From positions 1-64,000 of the forward strand of contig CAMKOB010000001.1 of NCBI GenBank assembly GCA_946414345.1: DNA of 64,000 nt, written 5' to 3'. Source of the DNA: an uncultured Candidatus Saccharibacteria bacterium. GTDB taxonomy: Bacteria > Patescibacteriota > Saccharimonadia > Saccharimonadales > Saccharimonadaceae. A model generated the notes under the pieces. The model made no database searches. It saw nothing but the letters and a program-made list of their open reading frames with translations, and was not told the DNA's origin. Both the position numbers and the translations under genes were made by a program. Of the stretch, positions 53,550 to 62,000 are shown in pieces; position 1 is the stretch's first letter, and every line of letters starts with the position of its first letter.

Positions 53550-54506
53550 ATGCCAGACCAACCATCAAAGAATCGAAAGATGACAGTGCTTTTGTCTGTT
53601 AATGCAGCAGTCATTTTGGTGGTGGGCGTTATGATTACGAGTGCTATCTGGCTAAACGGCGGTGTTGACTTTCGTGTGGTTGGAGAACGTTCGGATATTG
53701 TCGAAGACAATGTTGGTGAATTGGATTTATTGGAATCTGTCACAGATTCGGACGTGAAGCCTATTGAATATGTCACTGGTAACGATGACTACATTTCTAC
53801 ATCCAGCCATGAATTTGATAGTTCGGAGGTGCCCGCCGGTGAACTATGGAACGAGGGTGCCATCACTGTATATGCTACGCCGGACATTGATATTTGCGTT
53901 GGCGGCGGTCTAACCGATTTAGGCGAGATGTATTGGCAAACATCCAATCCGAACGTTATTGAAGGATTTTATGATTCATCGCGCTCCTGGCTAGGTTACG
54001 ATAACGAAACTTGTCGTTACCCAGTCATTAAAAGTGCGGGCACTACTGTTATTACGGCTGGCACTTACGACGGAAAACGCAAAGACAGTATCTACGTAAC
54101 CGTCGTGATGCCACCAGCCGAGCAATGGGAACATGAAGTGCTAACACTCGTCAATAAAATCCGCATTAAAAACAACCTCGGCACTCTCTCATGGGGCACA
54201 ACCTGTGAGGAAGCGGCGCTTACTCGTGCCTACGAAACTATTTCGCTCTATAGCCACACTCGCCCGGATGGTACCAGCTGGTCTACAGCATGTCCTACAC
54301 CGGATTCCGGAGGAAGTAGCGGTGAAAACCTCGCCATGGGCAATGCTGCAGTCTCGCCAGCCAGCGTAGTAGCGCTTTGGATGAGCTCCGATTCACACCG
54401 TGCTAATATTTTAAATCCAATCTATACTAAACTCGCTGTCGGCTTTGTCTTTGATCCAGATGAGACCTATCGTACCCATTGGTCACAGTTATTTAGTACT
54501 TATTAA
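53550..54506 (+). CDS. Membrane-anchored CAP-domain (SCP/PR1) protein
   Basis: An N-terminal membrane anchor (TVLLSVNAAVILVVGVMITS, about 11-32), a Big_2-like Ig segment with a Cys pair (about 95-185; YWQTSNPNVIEGFYDSS, GTTVITAGTYDGK), then a CAP domain (about 195-318): LTLVNKIRIKNNLGTLSW, YETISLYSHTRPDGTSW, GENLAMG and SSDSHRANILNP, which carry the usual CAP cavity His and Glu residues. Extracellular; the role of bacterial CAP proteins is mostly unknown. Its stop overlaps capA-like tail to tail by 4 bases. Confidence 0.85.
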   Translation: MPDQPSKNRKMTVLLSVNAAVILVVGVMITSAIWLNGGVDFRVVGERSDIVEDNVGELDLLESVTDSDVKPIEYVTGNDDYISTSSHEFDSSEVPAGELWNEGAITVYATPDIDICVGGGLTDLGEMYWQTSNPNVIEGFYDSSRSWLGYDNETCRYPVIKSAGTTVITAGTYDGKRKDSIYVTVVMPPAEQWEHEVLTLVNKIRIKNNLGTLSWGTTCEEAALTRAYETISLYSHTRPDGTSWSTACPTPDSGGSSGENLAMGNAAVSPASVVALWMSSDSHRANILNPIYTKLAVGFVFDPDETYRTHWSQLFSTY

Positions 54507-55987
54507 TTTTCAGGTCTTTCGCTAGCTAGGCGTTCTAAATACCAAGCTTTTGTTTCTTCGTCCATTAATCTTGTTTGAAAAGTATCGTCGTAAACTGTCG
54601 GCACAATCTCGGTCTGTAGCAGTTTTCCGTTATAAAAATGATGTATCAACATTAAACTGCGCGTTGTTCCAGGCCACCTATATTGATCAAAGAATAGATT
54701 ACCCAAACCATAATAAATAGCGCCATCACCATATAATTCAAAAGTTTGCGGTTGATGTGCACTTGTGCCAACTACAACGTTAGCACCGAGGTCAATCAAA
54801 TGACGGAAGAAACCAGTTTCGTCACCTGGCGTCGCCCAGGCATAATCGCAAGTATTATCTTCGTAATCAGCAACATAGGCGCTACACTCGTAGTATTGAA
54901 CATCGACAATCACAAAATCCCCACGTGTTCTTGCTTCGCCAATTTGAGCTACAGCTGCATCTTCATAATATTGGTTGGCTCCAGGATAATCACCAGTGGT
55001 AGCGCCGCCGGTAGATTGATTATAGGCAAACATTGTAATATTGGTTCCTTTTTTGTTAAGTTTAAGAGGAATAGCGGCTGAACTTGCGTCCTTACCGCCC
55101 CCAACAGTCATAATACTATTAGCATTATAAATATCAATAGAATTATTTGCGGCATTAACACCGCAATCTAGGTTATGATTCCCTGTGAGTTCCACGATAT
55201 CTAACCCTATAGCGTTTAGGGTATCGATAAACCGCAGATCCGAGCAAATCGGTGTGCCTGTCGCCCCGGAGGTGGGTGCCCAATCCGAAAATGATGCTTC
55301 ATTCGATGTGTGAGTGAAATCATATTTAGATAAATAACGCGCCAATCCTTCCGCAAAATATTCGCCGGAGTTAACCTCATTCATTTTTGCATTCATTAGC
55401 CTCGAAAAAGCTGTTACGCCGGTTTGTGCAAACGTCATTACGGAAGTAGCACTTGGAAAAACATTATCAGATAGTTCAGCGATCAAAGGTTTAATTTCGT
55501 CATCGAACATGACGGAATCAAATTTCATTATTCTAAATATCGCGCCACTATTAAAAGTATCAAGAAAGTATTCACCGTTAATTTTAAGGAGTTTTTCTTC
55601 AAAAGATAAGTCATTCACATCAATAAGTGAATAACCACAATCAGGGCAATTAGTAAATAGTTCGTCCACACGCTCGACGCTGATATTTGATTTGCTACTA
55701 TAAAAATCTGTAACAGGGACAGAAATACTATATAGAACCTCATTAGATTCAAGACTAGGCAGAGATAATTCGTTACGTGCAGAAATTGTTACGTCTTTTT
55801 TCAGAGTCAAGTTCTCATCGGAAAATATTTTATCAAGCAGAGTAATTTCCTCTTCCAATAGTGTTTCGTCATAGAAAACCTCACCAGGTTCGGCGAATAT
55901 TCCAACTTTCAAAATGAATTGGGCGCCAAAAAAAACACCAAAACCAACGACGGTGCCACACAATAGTCCAATAAAAACTTTTTTCAT
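54503..55987 (-). CDS. CapA/PGA_cap-like metallophosphoesterase protein, exported
   Basis: An N-terminal signal/anchor (IGLLCGTVVGFGVFFGAQF) is followed by an unknown domain of about 180 residues. A CapA-type calcineurin-like domain covers about 180-470: LTGNHNLDCG near residue 263, VDVQYYECSAY near 355, VVGTSAHQPQTFELY near 412, and IYYGLGNLFFD near 430. The family is linked to poly-gamma-glutamate capsule synthesis, but no capB/capC lies nearby, so a phosphoesterase role in envelope turnover is as likely. AGGAG precedes the ATG. Confidence 0.82.
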   Translation of the reverse strand: MKKVFIGLLCGTVVGFGVFFGAQFILKVGIFAEPGEVFYDETLLEEEITLLDKIFSDENLTLKKDVTISARNELSLPSLESNEVLYSISVPVTDFYSSKSNISVERVDELFTNCPDCGYSLIDVNDLSFEEKLLKINGEYFLDTFNSGAIFRIMKFDSVMFDDEIKPLIAELSDNVFPSATSVMTFAQTGVTAFSRLMNAKMNEVNSGEYFAEGLARYLSKYDFTHTSNEASFSDWAPTSGATGTPICSDLRFIDTLNAIGLDIVELTGNHNLDCGVNAANNSIDIYNANSIMTVGGGKDASSAAIPLKLNKKGTNITMFAYNQSTGGATTGDYPGANQYYEDAAVAQIGEARTRGDFVIVDVQYYECSAYVADYEDNTCDYAWATPGDETGFFRHLIDLGANVVVGTSAHQPQTFELYGDGAIYYGLGNLFFDQYRWPGTTRSLMLIHHFYNGKLLQTEIVPTVYDDTFQTRLMDEETKAWYLERLASERPEN

Positions 55988-56034
55988 TTTTAAGCTCCTG
56001 TCTCTTTATTTATAATAACACGAGCTTCCGCTAT

Positions 56035-56580
56035 TTACAATCCAGGGGAAAACATTTTTAGTTTTTTCTCATGATTTTTATAAAACTTGTCGTGTGACGA
56101 TACCTCCGCCCAGAAGGCAGCAGAATGGTCCATATGGTTTAAGTGGGCCAATTCATGTATAATTACATAGTCACGCAAGACTTCTGGTACCTTCATTAGT
56201 CCAATATTTAACGATATAGTACGGCGTGATGAACAAGAGCCCCAACGTGTATTCGCATGGGTTAATCGGCATTTATCATATCTATATCCGTATAATTTAG
56301 CATAGTATTCTAATCGATAAGGCAAGTATTCGCGTGCCTTTTTCATTAAGACTTTCTTCTGATAATCCCTAGTTCTTTGCTCGTTGGGGTCTTTTATCGG
56401 CAATTTTTCACGAATTGCAGTACGGTTTGAATTAAGATACTTTTTAATTAAAAAATTTGGCGTCCTGGAAGGGACGCTCATTGACAATCGGCCCGAGGTT
56501 GAGACACTAAATCTAACACCACGTGCCAAACTATTGTGTCGCACGACCACCTCACCGAATTCGGGGTCATTAATAATCAT
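56035..56580 (-). CDS. DUF45/YgjP-type zinc metallopeptidase
   Basis: The HEXXH-type site is VIIHELAHLNHMDHSAAFW near residue 140, preceded by NTRWGSCSSRRTISLN, the hallmark of the YgjP/WLM (DUF45) family. 181 residues, cytoplasmic. Substrate unknown. Its start overlaps the end of the P-loop kinase gene by 4 bases, so both come from the promoter at 57090. Confidence 0.88.
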   Translation of the reverse strand: MIINDPEFGEVVVRHNSLARGVRFSVSTSGRLSMSVPSRTPNFLIKKYLNSNRTAIREKLPIKDPNEQRTRDYQKKVLMKKAREYLPYRLEYYAKLYGYRYDKCRLTHANTRWGSCSSRRTISLNIGLMKVPEVLRDYVIIHELAHLNHMDHSAAFWAEVSSHDKFYKNHEKKLKMFSPGL

Positions 56581-57080
56581 TTTTTCTTTTTATCATTGAT
56601 TGCAAGACCAGCAAGTACGTGTTTGACTTGAGTATCAAATGTATGTTTACCGGATAAAATAATTGGATTTTCATAATCGGCCGGCGCTTCCATTGCTTCA
56701 ATGGATGATTCATAGACTTCTTTTGCCTTTGCAACGGAACGATATTTATTCTTCATGCGCGTGCGGATCGTTGAAATGTCAGTCTGAATCCAAATTAACG
56801 ACGGGTCATATCCAGCACTCCGGAGCGCATTTCTTATTTCCGTTCGGTCTTTTTCGGTATTGAGAAAACCCTCCACCATAATTGTTTTGTTAGTTCTCGA
56901 TAATAATTCTATAAATAAAAAGATGTACTTATTAGATAGATGGTATTTATCGTGCAATTCTTCAAAATCATAACACGCCAAATCAAATCTATCTGCAAAT
57001 TTTTTTGCAAATGTAGTTTTGCCACTACAAGGCGCACCGAATACAAGTAACGCACGTGGTTTAGATTTCTTACCTTCCAT
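56577..57080 (-). CDS. P-loop kinase-like ATPase, 167 aa
   Basis: Walker A ALLVFGAPCSGKTTFAKKFAD near residue 10; an acidic second strand (IMVEGFLNTEKDRTEI) and an arginine-rich lid (TRMKNKYRSVAKAKEVYE) match small AAA_33-type nucleotide or polynucleotide kinases. Substrate not predictable. First gene of a pair with the DUF45 peptidase. Confidence 0.78.
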   Translation of the reverse strand: MEGKKSKPRALLVFGAPCSGKTTFAKKFADRFDLACYDFEELHDKYHLSNKYIFLFIELLSRTNKTIMVEGFLNTEKDRTEIRNALRSAGYDPSLIWIQTDISTIRTRMKNKYRSVAKAKEVYESSIEAMEAPADYENPIILSGKHTFDTQVKHVLAGLAINDKKKK

Positions 57081-57089
57081 AATAACCCC

Positions 57090-57095
57090 ATTATA
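57090..57095 (-). promoter_or_regulatory. -10 box for the kinase-peptidase pair
   Basis: TGATATAAT on the minus strand, 9 bases before the ATG. Confidence 0.5.
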
Positions 57096-57123
57096 TCATA
57101 TAAAAAGATAAAAATATAAAAAA

Positions 57124-58134
57124 TTAATTATTAACACCGTGGTGTGCAGTAAATGAATTTGCATCTAATTTAGCAAATGTATAACCATTATTTAACCCAA
57201 AGACGATAATACGCTCTACAGCTGCAACTGAAAAGTCTTTTACATCATGTTGTAAAACCACAGAAGAACCACCGTCTTTTAGCGCGTAAACTACGTTTTC
57301 AAAAACAGCATCGGCACTGAATACGTTTCCTGCATCACCAGAAGAAATATTCCAATCAAAATAAGTAAAACCCCTTGCTCCGACTTCGTTAACTAAAGTA
57401 GACATAATGTGAGAACCTCCATCATAATTCATGCTTACCATGTTTGAACTGCCTCCTGGGAACCGCATTAAATAAACGGTTTCACCAGTAATACTTTTGA
57501 CGCGGTTTTGTACAGAATATAAATCATCGAAGTAGTTTGCGACACTACTATAGACATAACTATAATCATGGGAGCAGGTATGAAGTGCGACCGTATGGCC
57601 CTCATTGTATTCTCTTAAAATCATACTATCATCTCCGCCACAAGTGACAAAGAAAGTTGCCTTTACGCCGTATTTCGCTAACACATCCAAGAGCTCCGCT
57701 GTGTATGCAGATGGTCCATCATCAAAAGTAAGATAAACGGTGCCACGCGGGTTGATCACGCGAACTAATCGGGATATCTCGCCGGTTTTACCAGAATCCG
57801 TAGCGCCTTTATAGACCAAGGTGTAGTTCCCAACTGTATTGGTGTCTACGGAGCCATCAACACTAATATTAATATGTTCACATCCATCGTCGGCCTCTAC
57901 ACCAGCATCAGTATAATTCTGTCCAACGAATACAAAAGTATCAGCACCTCCGATTAAAGAAATTTCGAGTGGCTCATCCTTGATACTCTGGCAAAAACTG
58001 ATTGGCTCCTCGCCGATATTGTACCTATTAGTATCACCGGCTAAAGCCAAACCGAGTGTGAAGAGAGACAAAACAACCAATACTCCCACCAATGCATATC
58101 TCAGATAGTTTCTTCTCCGCTTCGGAAGCTTCAT
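57124..58134 (-). CDS. Membrane-anchored polysaccharide deacetylase (NodB) with Ig-like domain
   Basis: N-terminal membrane segment (YALVGVLVVLSLFTLGLALA), a DUF5011/Ig-like domain at about 55-128 (DTFVFVGQNYTDAGVEADDG; VGNYTLVYKGATDS), then a NodB deacetylase: TVYLTFDDGPSAYTAELLDV (metal Asp), ALHTCSHDYSYV (HxxxH), MRFPGGSSN, and a closing SSVVLQHDV. Probably N-deacetylates peptidoglycan or surface glycan outside the cell. 336 residues. Confidence 0.9.
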   Translation of the reverse strand: MKLPKRRRNYLRYALVGVLVVLSLFTLGLALAGDTNRYNIGEEPISFCQSIKDEPLEISLIGGADTFVFVGQNYTDAGVEADDGCEHINISVDGSVDTNTVGNYTLVYKGATDSGKTGEISRLVRVINPRGTVYLTFDDGPSAYTAELLDVLAKYGVKATFFVTCGGDDSMILREYNEGHTVALHTCSHDYSYVYSSVANYFDDLYSVQNRVKSITGETVYLMRFPGGSSNMVSMNYDGGSHIMSTLVNEVGARGFTYFDWNISSGDAGNVFSADAVFENVVYALKDGGSSVVLQHDVKDFSVAAVERIIVFGLNNGYTFAKLDANSFTAHHGVNN

Positions 58135-58140
58135 AACTAA

Positions 58141-58146
58141 ATTATA
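58141..58146 (-). promoter_or_regulatory. -10 box for the NodB gene, leaderless type
   Basis: TGATATAAT on the minus strand, 6 bases before the ATG; it abuts copy 1 of the 38-bp repeat. Confidence 0.55.
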
Positions 58147-58147
58147 T

Positions 58148-58185
58148 CACAAAAAATGGCAGGGGTGGCAAGACTTGAACTCGCG
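58148..58185 (-). repeat. 38-bp direct repeat, copy 1 (tRNA-Trp 3'-end fragment)
   Basis: Identical over 38 bases to 58237-58274. It contains the tRNA-Trp T-arm 3' half, acceptor 3' strand and CCA but no tRNA body. Confidence 0.9.
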
Positions 58186-58213
58186 TTTACCCCTTGGGAC
58201 GTTACGCGAGTTC
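58177..58213. repeat. Hairpin next to the truncated tRNA copy
   Basis: The sequence after copy 1 forms a perfect stem AACTCGCGT/ACGCGAGTT, whose left arm is the end of the repeat. It may be a remnant of whatever event made the duplication or a terminator-like structure. Confidence 0.55.
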
Positions 58214-58236
58214 CCAGCTAGCTAAAATCTACTGTA

Positions 58237-58274
58237 CACAAAAAATGGCAGGGGTGGCAAGACTTGAACTCGCG
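58237..58274 (-). repeat. 38-bp direct repeat, copy 2 (within tRNA-Trp)
   Basis: Lies at the 3' end of the intact tRNA-Trp gene plus 9 bases beyond its CCA; identical to copy 1, 89 bases away. Confidence 0.9.
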
Positions 58275-58321
58275 ACACCTGGTTTTGGAGACCAGTGCTC
58301 TACCAACTGAGCTACACCCCT
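58246..58321 (-). tRNA. tRNA-Trp (anticodon CCA)
   Basis: Acceptor AGGGGTG/CACCCCT, discriminator G, encoded CCA. D arm GCTCAGTTGGTAGAGC, anticodon arm CTGGT-CTCCAAA-ACCAG giving anticodon CCA, T arm GCGAG-TTCAAGT-CTTGC. A TGC-TAGAAT (58355-58360 on the minus strand) is a plausible -10. UGA is an ordinary stop in this window, so this single CCA tRNA fits the standard code. Confidence 0.95.
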
Positions 58322-58376
58322 ATATCGAGCGCTACCTAAATAAGTTACAACTCAATTCTAGCATACCAAAACAAAA

Positions 58377-58404
58377 AAATAAATCCCCTTTTGGGGATTT
58401 ATTA
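58377..58404 (-). terminator. Terminator of rpmG
   Basis: Perfect stem AATAAATCCCC/GGGGATTTATT, 4-base loop, T-run on the minus strand; the rpmG stop codon lies in the stem. Confidence 0.9.
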
Positions 58405-58611
58405 ACGTTTTTTCTCCTTGACTTCGTTGCGACCAAGGTTCTTCTTGGTTTCTACAAACAAGACGTGTTTACGAAGCACAGGATCATACTTCTTGAGGCT
58501 CAATTTATCAGGAGTATTCATCGTGTTTTTCTTAGTATAGTACGCACGCACCCCAGACTCTTCAGAGACGAGACCAACAAGTTTTCGCTTAGTATTATTC
58601 TTCTTTGCCAT
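58402..58611 (-). CDS. rpmG: 50S ribosomal protein L33, zinc-free type
   Basis: [19 protein letters not shown] near the start and [21 protein letters not shown] match L33. The zinc-binding Cys pairs of the C+ form are absent. The extra C-terminal basic tail ([13 protein letters not shown]) makes it about 69 residues instead of 50-55. The ATG at 58611 gives the usual MAKK start; an in-frame upstream start is less likely. Confidence 0.9.
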   Translation of the reverse strand: MAKKNNTKRKLVGLVSEESGVRAYYTKKNTMNTPDKLSLKKYDPVLRKHVLFVETKKNLGRNEVKEKKR

Positions 58612-58622
58612 AACTACGCTCA

Positions 58623-58628
58623 ATTATA
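58623..58628 (-). promoter_or_regulatory. -10 box for rpmG
   Basis: TGATATAAT on the minus strand, 11 bases before the ATG; at most a few bases of leader. Confidence 0.5.
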
Positions 58629-58639
58629 TCACATAGATA

Positions 58640-58681
58640 CAAAAATAGCAAGACTAATCAAAAGACCGCTTGCTATTTTTG
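58640..58681 (-). terminator. Terminator of the 53-codon ORF
   Basis: Perfect 13-bp arms CAAAAATAGCAAG/CTTGCTATTTTTG with a 16-base loop; the right arm on the minus strand ends in TTTTTG. Confidence 0.75.
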
Positions 58682-58722
58682 TTGGGGTGCTGTGGCTGAG
58701 ACGGAAGAAGGTTTGACTGAAA

Positions 58723-58884
58723 TCAGCCCGTGTAGGAACGCACACGACCGATATCGCCACTGACGCGATGACCTTTCTGCGTAATCTCGTCGATCTTGGC
58801 AGCCGCCGCGTAGTAACCTTCGCGCGTGGGGGAGAACCGATACGAAATCCCCATCGTCTCATCGCGAATGATAATATCGCCCAC
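58723..58884 (-). CDS. Small hypothetical protein, 53 aa, orphan cassette
   Basis: A GTG-initiated ORF whose product contains VGDIIIRDETMGISYRFSP and REGYYAAAAKIDEITQKG and ends DIGRVRSYTG. The balanced composition, GC-rich third positions, GGTGGTGAG ribosome site just ahead, promoter (58973-59001), leader hairpin (58923-58957) and terminator all support a real gene. Another frame here is open for longer but yields an Arg/Ser/Phe-rich string with no ribosome site. No family recognised. Confidence 0.6.
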   Translation of the reverse strand: MGDIIIRDETMGISYRFSPTREGYYAAAAKIDEITQKGHRVSGDIGRVRSYTG

Positions 58885-58922
58885 ATTTCTCACCACCTTT
58901 CAAATAAATTGTATGAATGTAC

Positions 58923-58957
58923 TCTTCCTTGGAAATTAACAAAAACAAAACATTCCA
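58923..58957 (-). promoter_or_regulatory. Leader hairpin of the 53-codon ORF
   Basis: CTTCCTTGGAA/TTCCAGGAAG, ten base pairs with one bulge, starting about 9 bases after the predicted transcript start. Confidence 0.45.
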
Positions 58958-58972
58958 GGAAGTAATGCAAGC

Positions 58973-59001
58973 ATTATAGCTCTAATTACTACTTTTTGCA
59001 A
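58973..59001 (-). promoter_or_regulatory. Promoter of the 53-codon ORF
   Basis: TTGCAA (58996-59001), 17-base spacer, TATAAT (58973-58978) on the minus strand; it overlaps the end of the helicase gene. Confidence 0.6.
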
Positions 59002-62000
59002 GCAAAAGCTCAATGAAGTTCTTAATATCGGCGAGCTTTTTATTCTCGTCAGGAGATACAAAAATCTCTGGGTCGTCCATAAAGCTCAAATCGGAAATAA
59101 GTCCATACACCGCCACCAAAAGCTTGCGAAACTTCACTTCCTCATCACTATTATAGATATACTCTTTATCATACACCGTACCGTCATTATCCGGTGTGAC
59201 GAAAAGAATATGTGCTTTTTCTACGCGATATTTCGCAAATCTCGGCGACAAATTCAATAACATCTTGTAAAATATTAGCTGCAACATGTATTTATAGAGC
59301 GTTGAATGGCTTTGCCACTTCTCTTTGTGAAACGGCCCCGTCTTAAAATCATAAACTTCAATCGTCTTAGAACCTTCGTCGATTACGATGTGATCAATTT
59401 TACCAGTTACTGGTACGCCATCAATTGATAGCTTGTCAACTGCGAAATTAACCTCCGCTTTACCGTTTTCAAGAACCGGACGAAACTCTGCTAAGGCCAC
59501 CGCGAGGTCTGCCGGGCCTTTTTCACGCAATTTTTTACGCACTGCAACTTCCAAATCTTTTTTTTCAAGTTCAGCAAAATAAAAGTCAATCGCTTGCTCG
59601 TCGGTTAGAGCTTCATTTGTGACGGCCTCAAAAGTTTTATGAATTAAATCGCCCACTGCTAGCGCTTCGGTCTCTGGTTCACGTGGTGCTTGTAAGATGT
59701 AAGATTTAAAGAAAGATTCTGGCCCAGCATAAACAATATCGATAAACGAAGTCAGTGCCGACGCCGACATCCACAATTTCTGCGTGCGTTCAAGATAGAT
59801 TGCTCGCATATCAGGGTTTAGAGTCACATACGAAGATAGCCAATTCTTGAGATTTTCACCACATTTTTCTAATGATTCCATCGCATAGTGAAGCTCCGCC
59901 TTTTTCCCTGGTAGAAATGGTGAAATTACTTCGTCATTTTCGACATATTCATCAAAATATTCAAGTCGCTCCGGCGATTTGCCATTAAAGTCGTGTAAAG
60001 AATTAGTAACATATAACTCTTTTTTCGCCCTTGTCATTGCAACATAGAGAATGCGGAGTTTCTCACCATCAGTAGTACCGGTATGTCGTATTTGCATCAA
60101 GTTTTTTGGAAGAGACAGAAGATTATTGTTTCCCTTTCCTTTACCCCAAGCGGTGTGATCAGCAGAGATAATAAAGACATATTCAAATTCCAGCCCCTTC
60201 GCTTTATGTGCAGTCAAGATCTGTACCGCTTCATCGGCATCTTTATACGGGCTCACAACATTTAGTGGCATCTCTGCGGCCTCATAATCATCGAGCATTT
60301 CAATTAAATCAGCAAGCTTCAATGCCTTATCGCCAAAATGTCGCGACAATTTCCCTTTAAGAGCAGCTAGATTTTCATAAAAACGAAATCTCTCATAAGA
60401 ATCCATTTTATTAGCCCCGAGCCTCGTCACGATTTTATCTAGTACGAAGTCAAGCGGCTCGTTTAAAGCGCATTGCACTAAATCAGCTAGCCACTCAGTA
60501 ACAGACTTTATTTCTGCATTTTCCGATTCCGCCAAAGCATCAAAAACTGCCTTTTTATCATATCTTGCTTGCCCGACCGTTTTTAAAACTTCCACCATTG
60601 GCAAATCAAAACACGGATATGACAAAATCTCCAAAATCGATACCGACGGACGCTTTTCCTGCGACAACTCAAAGGCATACCGGCAAAGCGTGAAAATCTC
60701 GTGCATCTTCTCATCTTCAAACAAATTATCACGCTTTTCGTAGGCAATTTTTATTTCCTCATGTGATTTTAGATATGGCAACAATGGTTCAAAATATTTA
60801 GATTTGTACGAAATCACTGCGATTTCACTCTGTCGCACACCAGATTGTACGAGTTCAGCAATTTTATTTGCAATGAAACCATATTCTGCATCCGAAGCAT
60901 TAAATTCGATACGGTGAATACCGGAAGTTTTAAGTGGACTTTTGTGCGCGGTAAGATGCTTATCGGCAAATCTATCGGGTGCTTGTGCGATAATTTCTCG
61001 TGCAAAATCCAAAATCTCTTGTGTACTACGATAATTTTCGGTTAAAGCTATCACCTCGGCGTCATAGTGCTCCTGGAAATCCGCCAAATTCGAACTTAAC
61101 GCCCCTTGGAATTCGTAAATCGCTTGGTCATCATCACCCACTGCCATCACCAAAGGCTTTTCGTAATCAGTAAGTAGCTTCACGATCTCAAATTGCGAAG
61201 GGTTAGTATCCTGGAACTCATCTAGCATGATGAATTGGTAACGCTCTTGTAGACTTAACTTAAAGCCCTCGTCGGTTTTCAAAGCCTTCACCGCCTCTTC
61301 AATCATGTCGTCAAAGTCAAATAATCCATTATCACGTAAATATTTTTCGTATTTTTCCATAATATTGGCAAGAGACAGTAACTTTTTGTTGGCTACACGG
61401 TCTTTAAGTCGATAATTCCCGCTCGAATCCTTTTCAAAATATGTATCTTTCCAAGCGGACAAAGGCTTGATTTTCTGGGTAGACTCCGCATCGACAATCG
61501 CCTCTTTCAAATCTCGCGCCAGGCCCACAATTGAGCGCTCGACGCGTGGAATAATTGGCGCTGAGGTCTCGTAATCCTTTAAAATCTGATAAATCGGTGC
61601 GTAGGCGCGCTCGTAAGACTCCTTAAAGGCTCTCGGCACAATTTCTCTAAGATACGGCGCAATCACATCAGAAAGTACTTTTGAATCTTCGAGGTTTTGC
61701 TCGGCGATTCTTCTTAAATCATTATAATTCATATTGGCAGACTTCGCTTCGGAAATCACACTAATAATATCACGCACATTATCGCCACGCAGTATATCCG
61801 TGCCAGGCAAAGAATCCTGGATGGCATTCACAATTTTATACTGTGTCACTTCATCGATAGCATTATCGAGCCGACGGTCGTAATTCTCGGCGTAATTTTT
61901 ATACTGCGCCAGTATTTCCTGCCCAAACGCGTGATAAGTACCGATGTTGACTTTTGCCGCATCACGTCCAATCATGGTTTTAAGTCTTTCGCGCATGTTT

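Noticed and set aside
58159..58200. Second tRNA gene at copy 1 of the 38-bp repeat
   Set aside because: Only the 3' third of a tRNA is present; no anticodon arm or 5' acceptor strand follows.
58629..58886. 85-codon minus-strand frame starting MWAILSFAMRRWGF
   Set aside because: Arg/Ser-rich shadow of the 53-codon ORF in a neighbouring frame; it runs through the terminator hairpin of that gene.
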